A DNA stretch of 64,000 nt from Diplonema papillatum (taxonomy: Eukaryota; Euglenozoa; Diplonemea; Diplonemida; Diplonemidae), in assembly GCA_030068145.1 (NCBI GenBank), contig JAPJBO010000156.1:124001-188000 (forward strand), written 5' to 3'. Within the stretch, counting starts at the first letter, position 1, and each line of letters starts with the position of its first letter. A program made the position numbers and the translations under genes. The notes beneath the pieces are model-generated. The model worked only from the letters and a program-made list of their open reading frames with translations, did not search any database and was not told the DNA's origin. Shown one piece after another: positions 22,515 to 33,765 of the stretch.

Positions 22515-22725
22515 ATAAGCACCCGCTTTGTAGGAAATGCTTGAGGAGACTGCCAGTTGCGAAAGGTCAAAGGAGGTAAATGTGCGGTAGCCCACACGAA
22601 ACACAGGTAAATCTGGGTTTAGCGGGCGTAAGCGTTCAACAAAAAAGACCCACTTTGTAGTTGTTTTGTTTTCTCCCCCTCTAGCCTCCTTCGAAATGAG
22701 CACAAGGCAGTCCCTCGAGTATTTT
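22515..22725 (+). mobile_element. Family A inverted-repeat element, copy 6 (best-preserved copy)
   Basis: Left arm 22533-22574 (GGAAATGCTTGAGGAGACTGCC then CAAAGGAGG) pairs imperfectly with right arm 22685-22725 (CCTCCTTCGAAATGAGCAC to CTCGAGTATTTTG). Between them ACACAG/GTAAATCTGGG (donor-like, 22606/22607) and a long T/C tract ending CTCTAG at 22684 mimic a complete 78-bp intron lying exactly against the right arm. No ORF. Confidence 0.82.
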
Positions 22726-25221
22726 GATTCCATTTCCCCTCATATTTAGTGGGTCCTAGCCCCCCGCTTTAGAAGTGCTGAACAGAGCCGTTTTCTATCG
22801 CCATCACGTGCGTGCAAGGGAACCGGGCGAGATGAGAGGCTCCGCCCCATTTCGATGCACAACACACGAAGGCAGTTGTTTGACGCAGTAGTGCCGCGTT
22901 CGGCCCCGGCGTCAGAAGATGGAACTTTTACACCTGAAGGGAAAGGATTGATTACCCTACCTCGTATGTTGTTCAGTTGATGCATATGGCCGCTGTTCCG
23001 TCAGTTCAGTGACTGAAACAGGAGTCTGCAAAAATGTTCTTGTGCACTGCGTCTTCAGCCAGGCACGAAGATTCTTTCAAACAACAGAACGTTGGAACTC
23101 GGGGAGGTTTAAAGTCTGTGCTGTCTGCTAGCCGAACAGTGCCCAGTTCCGATACAATAGACCGCCTCCTGTTAGACCGTGACGTACCGTAAAGGTTTGC
23201 GGTTGAAATGCAAAGTATCTGGGGCGACCGTCTGCATTGGACACTCAGGTGACTACCCCTTCGTACGCACCGGATCGTGTTTCCGGTCCTCGCACGTTGG
23301 CCAAATGATGAAGCCCGCCCTGGATGTTTTTGTCCACGAATAACAAGTAGTGGGTGGCGAAGAACAATGGGGGATAGTCGAGTCTGATTAGTTGAGAGTG
23401 AAAAGGTGCTTTGTTCGGTCTTTACGGCGCATTTCTTGCATAGCCCAGGCATTCGCACCATCGTCTTCGAGCGGTGTTTCTGCGTCCTTCCTCTTTGTGT
23501 GAATTCGGCTGTCGCGGTCTTCGTCCTCGCTGGTGATGCGGTCAGCTAGTTCCTTTTCAAATTTTCTCGTGGGATTCGAGAAGAACCGCGTGGCTGGCCT
23601 CTGCACCGAAGCAAAACTGAAAGACGAGAAATGCAGTTCGATGCACTTCCACCGGCTTGTAGAACACAGAACGGAAGCAAAGTGGCTCTCTCCCTCGCCC
23701 CGGAGAGCCGCATACCAGCAGCGGTACCCAACATGAGCTTTCTGTGGGCACGCTGCGAAAGGACGGGTTTTTAGCTCGGAAGAATCACAACCCCCTCCCT
23801 CCCCGCCCCTGTCTCATTTAATTCGAAGATGACTTGATGAACTGTGATGATGGATCCCCGGGATAATCAGCCTGGCTAAGAAGCCATGAGCCGCGTTGCA
23901 CAAACCGTCGGAAGCGTCGGGAAGCCACGTAAACAAGTTCCGGAACGCACAAGCAAACGCTTTTCTACTACTCTATGAACCCGAAACAATGCATGGCTGG
24001 ACCGAATCCAGCGATCTCCTCCTCGCTCCCTTCACATGCATGAAAGGCAGTGCTTAAATATGGAACAAAGACTACCCCCAAACAAACATCCGGCTGCGGC
24101 TACGAAGCTCGCCCAGGTCGCCCCGTCGGTTCACTCATTTGGTTCAACCACATTTTCCTCCGTTTCTCCTTTTTTTTGTTGTTTTGAGAAACTCGAGTAG
24201 TTTTCGCTCTGCCATAGCTCTTTCGGTTCTTTTTTTTCTTTTTTTTGTGTTCGTCTTTTGCAGTGCATCTGCGCTGAAGGGAACCTTTCCGGAACGACGG
24301 TGCGCATCACAAGTGAAGCCAAGCCGTCGAGAACCCTCCAGGAGAGGTTAGACGGCGTACACGTGACAGAGAAAACACACTCCACGAAGGAATGTAGTTG
24401 GGGTGTCGGTCACACACAGTCCCGGACATGGTTAGCTATAACCCATAACGAAAGCGTGCACCAAATATGCAACCCGTAGCCATATAGCCCTTTCTTGCTC
24501 TAAGAGAACCCATTCATGAACGGTCACACGGAGACCCTAAACCCCCTGAATTTCAAGCGAACTTTAACTCTAAAAATCGTCCGTTGCTTCGTTTCAGTGG
24601 CAAGTACCCACTCCGGAAACGTATTTCTTGAAGAAGTACGCAAATCCTGCAGGGAATAGTCGATGTAGACCTCTTGCGCTGTTGCTGCTCACGAGTGCGG
24701 GAGTCGATAAACCGTAAAGCCGGACGGCCCCCCCTTTTCGTGAGAACAGGCGAAGCAGAGAAATACCCTCCTTTCCTTTGCTCTGCCAAGAGCTGCGACT
24801 CAACTATTCCCGCCAGTCCTCTTCCCCCCCCCATGTTTTATGTGTTGATTCCCCTATAGGTATGACGGCTCCGGCGGAAACGCGCGCAGCCAAAAGAAGT
24901 TTACTGTGCCCCACTTCTTTCTAAACAACCCACAAGGGCCTCGTGCGGGCGAATACCCCGAGACGGAGCAATCTTGGACTGGGCAAAACAAACCGCTGAA
25001 GCAAGAAATACTTGTCCAAAGACGCCAGCCACCTCTGGTGCGAGCTCGTCTCGTGGGCTCTCAGCACTTGCTGTCACAGTGGTCTTCCCGCGTTGAGACA
25101 GGAAGGCAGGCATGTTTGCTTTTGCTTTTGCGTGCTGCTGTCGACTTCCCTCTGCTTTTCTTTTTCCCGTTTCCTTACTCGGGTTGCTAGCGACGAGCTC
25201 TGGTCACACCACAATACCACG
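22726..25221. other. Intergenic DNA with repeat fragments
   Basis: No gene identified. Positions 23285-23420 are the reverse complement of 60262-60400. A copy of the GGTCACACGGAGACCCTA/TTTCAAGCGAACTTTA repeat is at 24520-24580, close to the copy at 33020-33090. A pyrimidine-rich block runs from 24160 to 24260. Confidence 0.5.
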
Positions 25222-25338
25222 ATGCCTGCGTTAGCACCTTCTCGATCCACCGAGCCCAGTTCAAAGCAGATAAACGGGATCGCAGTAGTCCAGCGCGCCT
25301 ATTCCCACGGCTCCAGGGCCAAAGTTGTTCCATCAATG
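25222..25338 (+). CDS. Possible first coding exon of an unrecognised gene
   Basis: ATG at 25222 (context CCACGATGCC) opens 39 codons, rich in Ser/Ala and basic residues, and stops at a perfect GTAAGT donor in phase 0. The composition would suit a targeting peptide. I could not find a matching downstream exon, so this may be chance. Confidence 0.25.
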
Positions 25339-26593
25339 GTAAGTCCCCGAGCTCGATCTCATCGCGAGGTGCAGAAGGCTGATCTTGACCCCGAAAGCTG
25401 AGAAGAGGAAGCTGCGAGTGCGCGCCTCGCAGTTTCGGCAAGGAAAAGGGCCATTTTTTCTTTGCAGTTCTCTTCCTTTTTCGAGTTCAGCGGCAGCTCA
25501 TCCGCGAGTGTCCTATTATTTTTCTGCTTCTTTCTGAATAGTACATTTGTACTGACACTTCCCCGGGACAACCATGAAACGAAGCCTGCTACAACAACAA
25601 CAAGTGTTACAAACCAGAAAAGGTCGCGTTTGGCAGAAAGGGTGACGATACTAGTTGTCCCAGGGCTGATAAAAATGAAAGCGAGAATTTGGAGAAAGAC
25701 CTGATTATTAGATGCAAGGTTAAAGGAAGCAAGCGCACAAGGTTGGCCTGATCTCACGCCAACTTTCTAAAACCAAATAGACGCTCTATTCTTACTCGGA
25801 AAAGGGCTCGTTGGCGGAGATGGTTGTCACAGGGCTGATGAAATGAAAGCGATAATTAATATTTCTCGCCACATGCATTGCGATGTGTGAGAAGCTGATC
25901 ATGATCAATTGCCACCTGAAACCACCGAACCGCGGGCTTCGGGATGTGGGGTCAGGTAGTGCGGTCAACGAAAACAGTTCTGAAGACGGGGCAATCATCG
26001 AATGCCGCCAACGACAAAAATGCTATTAACCAGAGAGGTTTATGTGCGCGAAGGACAAGAACACATTTTGCCTTATCATTATCACCGATCAGTTGCTGCT
26101 GACCGTCTGTTACTTCGTTCATCAGGACAAGCCCCAACTCTGGAAACGTTCTTTTTTTTAAGCAAGAAATACTCGAGGGGCCGCCGGTCGCAATTCGAAA
26201 AGCAGGAATTGTGCTGTAGCTTAGTGCCAGACGGATCCTGCAGGTGAGCCGACGCCTTCGTTCTTGCGAGCACAAGTGCACCGGAGAAAGCCTGCTACCA
26301 GAAGGAGTCGAGCTGCACGTGTTCGGAGGTGCTGCAGAGTCGCGTTGCTGCCGACTTTCCTAACCAAAGCACCAAGGCGTCGCGTACCTTGAGTATGTGC
26401 TGAACACGCCGCAGCAGTGTGTGGCGGCTGGAACCGGTGCCCGGCCCCGCGGGCCTACCCGCAACGACGGGCGGCCACAGGTGTACGGGTGGTTGCGGCG
26501 CTGTGGCGTGGGCGAGCTCCGACTACGAGGACCTTTGCCGGGATTGACCGTTGCGCTCCTGCTCCCGGAGCGAGCTTTCTGCTTTTTCTTTGG
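25339..26593. other. Intergenic DNA with family A and family D remnants
   Basis: Contains a partial family A left end at about 26160-26215 (GAAATACTCGAGGGGCCGCC) and a diverged family D copy at about 26282-26420. A GATCTCACGCCAACTTTCTAAAACCAAATAG segment (25752) is the inverse of one near 22190-22245. No gene seen. Confidence 0.5.
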
Positions 26594-26594
26594 T

Positions 26595-26783
26595 ATAAGC
26601 ACCTGCTTTGTAGGAAGATTCTTGAGGAGGCTATTGCCAGCTGCAAAAGATCAAAGGAGGTAAATGTGCTGCCCACACGAAACACAGGTGATTCTGGGTT
26701 TAGTGATGGGCGTAGTTGTATTGTTTCCGTTTTCACATCTAGCCTCCTTCGAAGTAAGCACAAGGCAGCCCCTCGAGTATTTT
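26595..26783 (+). mobile_element. Family A inverted-repeat element, copy 8
   Basis: Left arm TAGGAAGATTCTTGAGGAGGC; right arm CCTCCTTCGAAGTAAGCAC to CCTCGAGTATTTTC. The donor-like ACACAG/GTGATTCTGGG and a T/C tract ending CATCTAG are kept, as in the copy at 22515. Confidence 0.8.
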
Positions 26784-28099
26784 CTTCTTTTCTTCTTCTG
26801 TTCCGACGGAACCCGCTACCCTCTCTGTCACCAACCCACCGAATTTTCAAGTTTTCTTAGTTGTCCCGGGGACTGGGTTACAATCTTGCGGGTTGTCCTA
26901 CGCGTATTGTAGTTGCGACAACCAAAGGCTAACAGCGCGGGTCGTCGTGCTGCCGGGGGTAGGTGATGCGGTTGACCGGGCGGTAAAGGCGCTTCGTGTG
27001 TGCAACATGACTCCACCCCCGCGGCAGCCGGCCACCGAGGAAATATGCCTGAGGCACTTTTGAGCTTCAACTGCCCGCTCCTGGAATGCTTTGCCTGCCG
27101 TGCGCTTCAAACCACTCCGTAACGCTGTGTGTGATGCTCGGCGCATAGCGTGAGATCGCCGTGCACAGCGAAGTCTACTGCTAGGCGACCGCGCCCAATG
27201 CCTGTGGCGATATGTTTCGACCGGCGGGCGGTGCACATTCGGAGTAAGAGGACGACGCCCTCCTGCACTTCAAAGCCAGGCCATGCTCCGGCTGTTTCTA
27301 GCAATTGACGACCCCTCACTAGATCTTCGCGCCAGGGCCTTGAGCTCCGCGCGGAAGGGGGACAAAGCGGCACTCATGCGGAAGAGTCAGGCATCAGTTC
27401 CCATAGAAGTCTTGAACGAACTAAAGAGGATAGAATGTGCATTCTGGCCGTTCACGTTGTGTACGGCGTTGGTCCCCCCTCCAACCACCTATCGAACACC
27501 AAATAACCCGGAATTCCTCTCTGCCTCTTCAATACAGCCCAGCGAAAACTCATCGTTGAAGCATCCCTGCCTTCCCTGTGATCATTTTCGTACGGAAAGA
27601 GAGCACCTGTGTCGGTTGTGTTGGTCAGGGCGGCAGTCGTCGTACGTGTTCCCACTCAGGGGTATTGAACAGAACCTAGTCTGTTAACCCCCTCGGTTCT
27701 CGCTCAGTGGGTGTGAAACACTTTCTAGAACAGTCTAGAACAGTCAGGATAACTATAAATATTTGTCCCTGTCTGTGTGTCACAAAAGGAGTTTCCCAGT
27801 TTAAAATTCACCATTGGGTAGACGGGTGTGATTGGCTCAGGTGTTATCGTGCACGGCTAATGGGGACTTGCCTTGTTACTGTTCTGTTTTGCTCGGACAT
27901 GATATGACATTGCCGCACAAGTTAAACTCCGCATTTGGATCTTCTGTGCACCTGAACATTAGTGCTTACACAGGGTTTCACTTTCCGATCGCAACTTTCC
28001 TCGGGGAGGCGGGAGTCGAGAGACACGAAAGAAAGAACAGAAACTCAAAAATACTCTGGATAATAAGCCTGTTTTTTTTTTGTTCATTTAAACTTCTTT
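26784..28099. other. Intergenic DNA with unresolved open stretches
   Basis: On the minus strand, 26898-27373 carries overlapping open frames with protein-like composition (for example GRGRLAVDFAVHGDLTL), but they change frame and match no family I know. This could be a decayed coding sequence. Nothing else was recognised. Confidence 0.35.
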
Positions 28100-28720
28100 A
28101 TGCCGACGAAAGAAGAAAAGAAAAGTGAGATGCGAGCTGCGGATGGGTCGCTTTTGCCACCTGTCATCACGACGGTGCCCCCAAAGGTATCAGGAGCCCT
28201 CGACTTGCCGAGACTTGCCGAAAAGGCCGGTCACGACTCGGATCAGCGTATGCTGGCTAATATAGTTAGGGGACGCACCAGAATTCGTGGCGCGGACAAT
28301 GTCCGCCTGACATTGGGGGGGGGTCAGGCAATAGAGGGAAGTGGGGGGGGGGGGGGGTCTGCGCCGTAGCTACTAGTATGGTTGATATTATTGCTGATTT
28401 TACTACCAACAGACCGGCGCCGAAATTTTCCCCCTAGTTTCCACCTGGGACGGTCTGGAACGATCTGGTAGTTCTCCGGTGGCTGTTCACTCCCGCATAA
28501 GCAGATGCTCCAACTACAAGGTTCACCGAAGAATCGAAATGTGTGCTAAATGGGGGGTTTGGGGGGGGGGGGGGGGGGGGGGTATTTCTGGGGGATCGGC
28601 CGGACATTGTCCGCGCCACGAATTCTGGTGCGTCCCCTTAGTGTGTATCCCATCAGCGACGAAAGTGCAACCACAAAGCGTCCCTGTTCAGCAAATGTAG
28701 AAGTGGGGGGAGAAGAATAA
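28100..28720 (+). pseudogene. Small unrecognised ORF split by a Harbinger-like MITE
   Basis: ATG at 28100 opens a frame rich in Lys/Glu/Pro (MPTKEEKKSEMRAADGSLLP) that runs to the MITE at 28269. On the far side, after the second TTA, the same frame resumes at SVYPISDESATTKRPC and ends at TAA 28718-28720. The uninterrupted product would be about 82 residues with no known domain. Continuity of frame across the insertion suggests the ORF was coding before the element landed, but the short length leaves room for chance. A GTATCAGG after codon 29 could also be a splice donor. Confidence 0.35.
28269..28637 (+). mobile_element. PIF/Harbinger-like MITE, 369 bp, TTA target duplication
   Basis: Bounded by a perfect 37-bp inverted repeat (28269-28305 and 28601-28637) starting GGGGACGCACCAGAATT, with TTA on each side (28266-28268 and 28638-28640). 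G-rich termini plus a 3-bp TTA/TAA duplication are the hallmark of PIF/Harbinger elements. There is no transposase, so it is non-autonomous. The interior holds long G runs (about 28313-28322, 28341-28357, 28560-28582). The perfect ends imply a recent insertion. Confidence 0.88.
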
Positions 28721-29364
28721 AAAAAGGAAACGAGAAAAGCACGCCGCCGCTGCCGTCCTCTACGTTCTCTATGGCCGCGTCCCCCCTTGCCGCTGGTGAA
28801 CCAATACAAAATGCAGTAGAAGAAGAGAAAACGCCACCCCCCCCCCCCAACGAGAGGCAAGTAGCGCCTGAACACGAAACTAAGATTCCCCCCTCCCCCC
28901 TTCCACTCCCCCCCCTCAACAATGCTCTGCAAGAAGAACCGGTCGGCGGGTCAGGAAATGTCATCAGCGGTGCACACGGCCTCTGGTTTTCTGTCTCGCC
29001 CACGCCTTGTGCGCTGGGGACGTGGGTCCGCACCCCGTAGCAAGGCAGGAAAGAAGGATAAAGATAACGACGAAGGTCACCCGGAGACTTTAAAACCCCG
29101 GAGTTTCAAGCGAACCTTCACTCTAAAGAAAAGGACGCCGTATTGATAGCAGCACCACCATACGAAGGGAGGAGAACAAGATAGGTCGAAAAGGCGCTAG
29201 ATTGCTCATCAACCTCGGTTGATTGCCGGCAACACAAATAAATTGACAATCGGAAACTTAAAGAATACCGAGTTCTTACCACGTGAAGCCTGGATTGGCT
29301 CAAAGACCCAGTCTAAAAACAGAGAGAAAGAGCCGCTCACGGATGACGGACCGTCGCAATCAGC
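28721..29364. other. Intergenic DNA with proline-codon-rich ORF and a dispersed repeat
   Basis: A plus-strand frame at 28771-29040 (MAASPLAAGEPIQN..., with Pro runs from C tracts) has no domain and is probably chance. The GACGAAGGTCACCCGGAGAC/GAGTTTCAAGCGAACCTTCAC repeat is at 29068-29130. Confidence 0.45.
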
Positions 29365-29522
29365 AAGAGACCTGGCAAACCGTCGCAAGAGGCGGGCGAG
29401 CAAGACGCAAGACCAGGCGACCAAGAGAAGGAGGGGGACGCGACGCAGAGCCGGGCTAAGTAGCCCGGAACTAGTGTGATGGACCTTTCTTCGGAGGGGC
29501 TCAAAGTTCGACTTATACGCAA
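29365..29522 (+). repeat. Family H repeat, copy 1
   Basis: GAGACCTGGCAAACC to GGGCTCAAAGTTCGACTTAT. A related segment in the same orientation is at 30830-30990 (GGAGACCAGGCAACCAAGAG to GGGTCAAAGTTCGACTCAT). Both contain a CCGGGCTAAGTAG core. Function unknown. Confidence 0.65.
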
Positions 29523-29628
29523 GAAGCGGGCGAAACTCGGGGCGTCTGTCCAGTTCTTCGGCAGGTTTTGGGTCAGGAAGAAACGGAGCTTTCAAAAAAC
29601 CAATCCGCAACCCTTTTTTCTTTTGTAC

Positions 29629-29935
29629 AAGCACCTGCTTTGTAGGAAATACTTGAGGAGACTGCCAGTTGCGAAATCTCAGAGGTATATGCGCTGCAGC
29701 CCACACGAAAACACAGGAAAATCTGGGTTCAATGGCGGGCGTAAGCCGTTCAACGAAAAAACAGTCTAAAAAAGGCCTTAATAGTACATCTGTACTGACG
29801 GGAACATTTCCGGAACAACGGGCACATGAAAAAGAAAACGAAGCCACGGAAAGTGCTAATACAAGAAACCCCCCAGAGAGGTTTATACCCTACGACAACA
29901 AGTTCCTAGCTCCGTCGAAATGAGCACATTGGCAT
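29629..29935 (+). mobile_element. Family A element, copy 9, with enlarged interior
   Basis: Left arm TAGGAAATACTTGAGGAGACTGCC; right side CTAGCTCCGTCGAAATGAGCAC, after which the terminal CTCGAGTATTT is lost. The donor-like site has decayed to ACAGGAAAATC. The interior contains a GGGAACATTTCCGGAACAACGG motif shared with several other intergenic sites. Confidence 0.65.
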
Positions 29936-32400
29936 GACGGTGCACGCCGTCTCGTCTTCGTCCAGAACTGTTATACAGGTTGCCGTCCTCCTCGATCAAG
30001 CCCTGCAGCCGTTCTAGGCGAGAAGAGCGCGATGGCTCTGTTCCTCGAAGCACTGTTTGCTACCACCCCGGGCGGCGAAAGCGCGACGAAACCCCGGGCG
30101 GCGAAAGCGCGACGAAAGAGTGATATGACCATTCAGGTGTCGCAGCAAATGGTGATATTTGTGCTCTCATAGACGACTCCCCGCCACGGGGATGCATTGA
30201 TATGCCTGGATAATGCTGCTGTGTGGTCGTTCTGCGAGCATACAAGGGGTGCATTTCCCCCAAGGCAGTGATAAACACAGAATACTAGCATGCAAGTCAC
30301 TTACTTGTTTACCCCCCCCTCGCGTTTTCCTTTTTTTCTTTTTTAATTTGTTGTGATTCGCGCGATACGGGCCTCTTGCAAACCAAATGAAGACATGAAA
30401 AGAAGAGCGATGCCTGCCTTTTCTTTCTCCAAAGCCTGCGGTACATTTCGCGGTGCAAATGTGAGCAAAGTGAAAGCCCTGCTGTGAACGTGAGCGGGAA
30501 TGTTATGCGCTGATTTGCCGGCGGCTTTGTGGATGACGCCGCGTGCGGCTCATTGCAAGAATGCAGGAAGATAACTCAAATCGAAACGAAATTTCCTATC
30601 ACTTACATAGCATACAAGGCGAGAAATGCCCGTCAGCTTGTGCCTGGACAAGGCACAACGAAGGAGGGCGGGGGTTCGTCCGTCCACGACACCCCACTCC
30701 AACCACCTCTGGCTCGGCGACTGTGCTGCAGTATTCCTGCGGCGAAGGGAACGGGTGCAGAGCAGTTCACACGAAGATGAGCAGGAAACCGGTCCGCGGC
30801 ACACGCGCCACAGACGAAGCCCGCACAGCGGGGAGTGGAGACGAGCTGCTGCGCAAAGCAACCAGCCCGAGCGAGATAGGAGACCAGGCAACCAAGAGGA
30901 TGGGGACGTGACCCAAAGACCCGGGCTAAGTAGTCTGAACCCGGTGTGATGGCCTTTGTTGTTAGGAGGGTCAAAGTTCGACTCATGTGCAGTATTCCTG
31001 CAGTTAAGTGTACATACTTACATGTTGTCCCCAAATCTCTCGGTGATGAAACTGGCGCATGCGCACTGGAATATGTTGTGTGACGACCTTCAACGTCGCC
31101 CATGGTTACCGTGAGCCCTGACTCCCGACAAGAGATACGAGCATCTGCCGTTTGCCAGGCAATGATGCAATTCTTTCAGCCTCCGCTGATGTTTGTCACC
31201 TGATCGTTGCCTCCACTGGTAGCAAACACGCATTTTTGAAGAGACGGTTGGCAGCGTGTCGTGGTGTAGCTATCAAACAAGGACTACACACGTGCGAACA
31301 AAACAAAGGGCGAAGGGATGCCCCCACCAGCCGACAAGTGGTGATCCAGGATCGCCACCATCTTCCGTTGAAGACAAGCGGATCACATCAGCTTTTCTTA
31401 TCCGGAGTGCGTTTTCTTCATCCTCCCCCCTTTGGATGGGTCTGCGTTCAAGAGCGAAACCTGAGACGAAGAACGAGGTGCACACAACACCGCGGTGGAA
31501 AACCACAGGGGGCTAGTCCCTCAAGGTTTCATACCCCACTTTGGGAGCCGTACACTCCCCTTTTTACCCCTTTTTACGTCTTTCTATTTTGCATCCCTTT
31601 CCTAGACAACATCTTCCTCGAAGAAGACTTGATGCTAGCATCAGCCATGCATGAGAGGCAGTGTTCTGCCTGAACATTAAACTAAGTTTTTCTCCCCTCC
31701 CGCACCTGCGCACCCCCCCGCGTATTGTTTCGCGTCTTTTTGTAGTATGTGTTGCCTTATTCTGCATGGCCAGAGCCGTTCAGCCGTCTGCCTGCTGAGT
31801 CGTTCTCCTTGTACCATCAGAGAACTCCAAGCTATGAAGTGAGTGAGAAGGACGACGCAAACGAGAGAGTGTGTTCGTGACCATTCTATGGCCAGTCGTT
31901 GGATTTATGAACAGGTATTCCGACGACAAGCGTCGCTTTTTACTCGTCTGTCACACACACTGCTCTCCCCTTTTTCGTGTGCGTGTTGCGTCTGTTCGTG
32001 TTGTGGGGATGGATGGGAATGCAGACAATCTGTGGTGATGACCTGCATCTTGATTTTCCCGTTTTGTGTGTTCACCTTCCTCCTCCCGCAAGCACAATTC
32101 CCTCAGCTGAGATGCGACGGAGTGAGGAGAGAGCGAACTCCCGGATAGTCGCTTCACCCCACACTCCCCACCCGAAAAAGAAAACAAACCCACGCGTACG
32201 ACACCGCCAGCAAGAAAAGGAAAAAGAAGACAGAAGACACAGTTCTCGAGAAGAAACAACGGTCTAAAGATGGGCAGCGGCCGAAATCGCGTGTATACTT
32301 TACACGGGTGGCGAAAAGCGCAGCGGATGACCTCTGGAAGGTTCTTCCTTGTCAGGGAGAGCTTTTCGAACCCCAACCCGCCTTTCGTGTCGACCGGAGA
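29936..32400. other. Intergenic DNA with repeat segments
   Basis: A second family H copy lies at 30830-30990. A TGGGTCTGCGTTCAAGAGCGAAACCTGAGA segment at 31436-31475 repeats 20447-20480. A GAAGAAGACTTGATGCTAGCATCAGCCATGCATGAGAGGCAG segment (31575-31695) recurs at 54320-54410 and in part at 8215-8270. No gene was recognised. Confidence 0.5.
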
Positions 32401-33765
32401 CATCCCGTAAATGGGTTTATTAGTTTCAGCTTAGTGTGAGTTTGATCAAAGTAACATCAAGGCAGCCCTTACAAAGACCAGCCACAGTCAACGCCGCGTG
32501 GCTGCGGGCTTTTGATATTAATCATCATGTTTAAAACCCCCGATTGTAACCTGGAAGCACCCAGAGGGTGTCGGTGGTACAAAGGTGCAGTTGCAATCAG
32601 CTCGCATCGGGGAGGCGACGCTACCCACCTGCACAAGGTGTCCTGCTGCCCCAGGTTTATTAGTGAAGGGCTTCATTAGTGGAGGGGTTCGGTCAAATTA
32701 GTGAAGTTTACAGCTCAGAATTAGTGGACATTTGACCTCAGGGTACATTAAGTAAAACGGGCCTTCTGGGGGGGCAAGCCCTGGAATCCTTCACAACCAC
32801 TTGGTGTGCAGTAATGAAAGAAGTCGACAAGAAACTGGCAACGGAGTGGCGGGGAACGCTACCCCGACAAGCACGAAGGCGCTGAGGACCTCATTCTTAT
32901 TACTGAATGGCCTATTTACGGTAAGACCACGATCCTTAAAACGCAAAACAGTCTAGAAAAACGCGCTTGGGAAGCCCGAGACCGCATGCCTACCGAATGT
33001 GGACTTGAGACAGAAGAGAACCCATTCATGAACGGTCACACGGAGACCCTAGACCCCCGGAATTTCAAGCGAACTTTACCTCTAAAAGATAGCGCTAGAT
33101 AATGAGACCTTTTTGCAGGGCGAGATTGCAAGCCAACGGTCCGGCGCGCCCACCTGGCAACATTTTCTTCTCAGATTGTTGCTCTTCTTGTAGGAGTGTA
33201 ACGAAGGGGATACTGTGCTGGCGAGAGACTTCAAAAAAAAGAAAAAAGATAATAGTAATGAAAGAAAGAATCAACAAAGCTAGGGGAAAGAAATCGAAAG
33301 AAAAAGAAAAGAAAGAAGAAATGTGCGCGAAAGATCGCTGGAACCGCAACAAACGACCCCACCAACCCGCCTCAGCCGCCGACCGGAGACTTAAAAGCAC
33401 CGGCTTTTTGAATCAAGGAAACAGAACAGGCTAGCACAAGAATCGGTACGAGCCACGTAGCGTTGAGGCAGGCGCAACGCGAAGACGCCTTCCCCTGATT
33501 TTCTTGATGCGTGAGTAGTGTGGTATGGGATCCTTGGATCTTAGAAGGTACACAATGCTCAACCATAGTGGTCAACCAACGACCAGAATCACCGGACCTT
33601 CAAAACCGTAAAAACCCCTTACCTCGTGTAACCACCACTCTAACTACAGCACAAAGGATATCTTCCCATATTGACGAAGGTCACCCCGGGGGCTTTAAAA
33701 CCCCGGAGTTTCAAGCGAACTTTCACTCTAAAAAACGCTACAACTTTCCGACACACACACACACG
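32401..33765. other. Intergenic DNA, mostly unrecognised
   Basis: Positions 32401-32990 are unlike the rest of the window, with several TTTATTAGTG/AATTAGTG motifs and no long open frame; I cannot classify them. Copies of the TTTCAAGCGAACTTT repeat are at 33020-33090 and 33670-33735. Confidence 0.4.

Noticed and set aside
24470-24492. CCGTAGCCAT sequence resembling the start of the dinoflagellate spliced leader
   Set aside because: Only ten bases match; the rest of the leader and a following donor site are absent.
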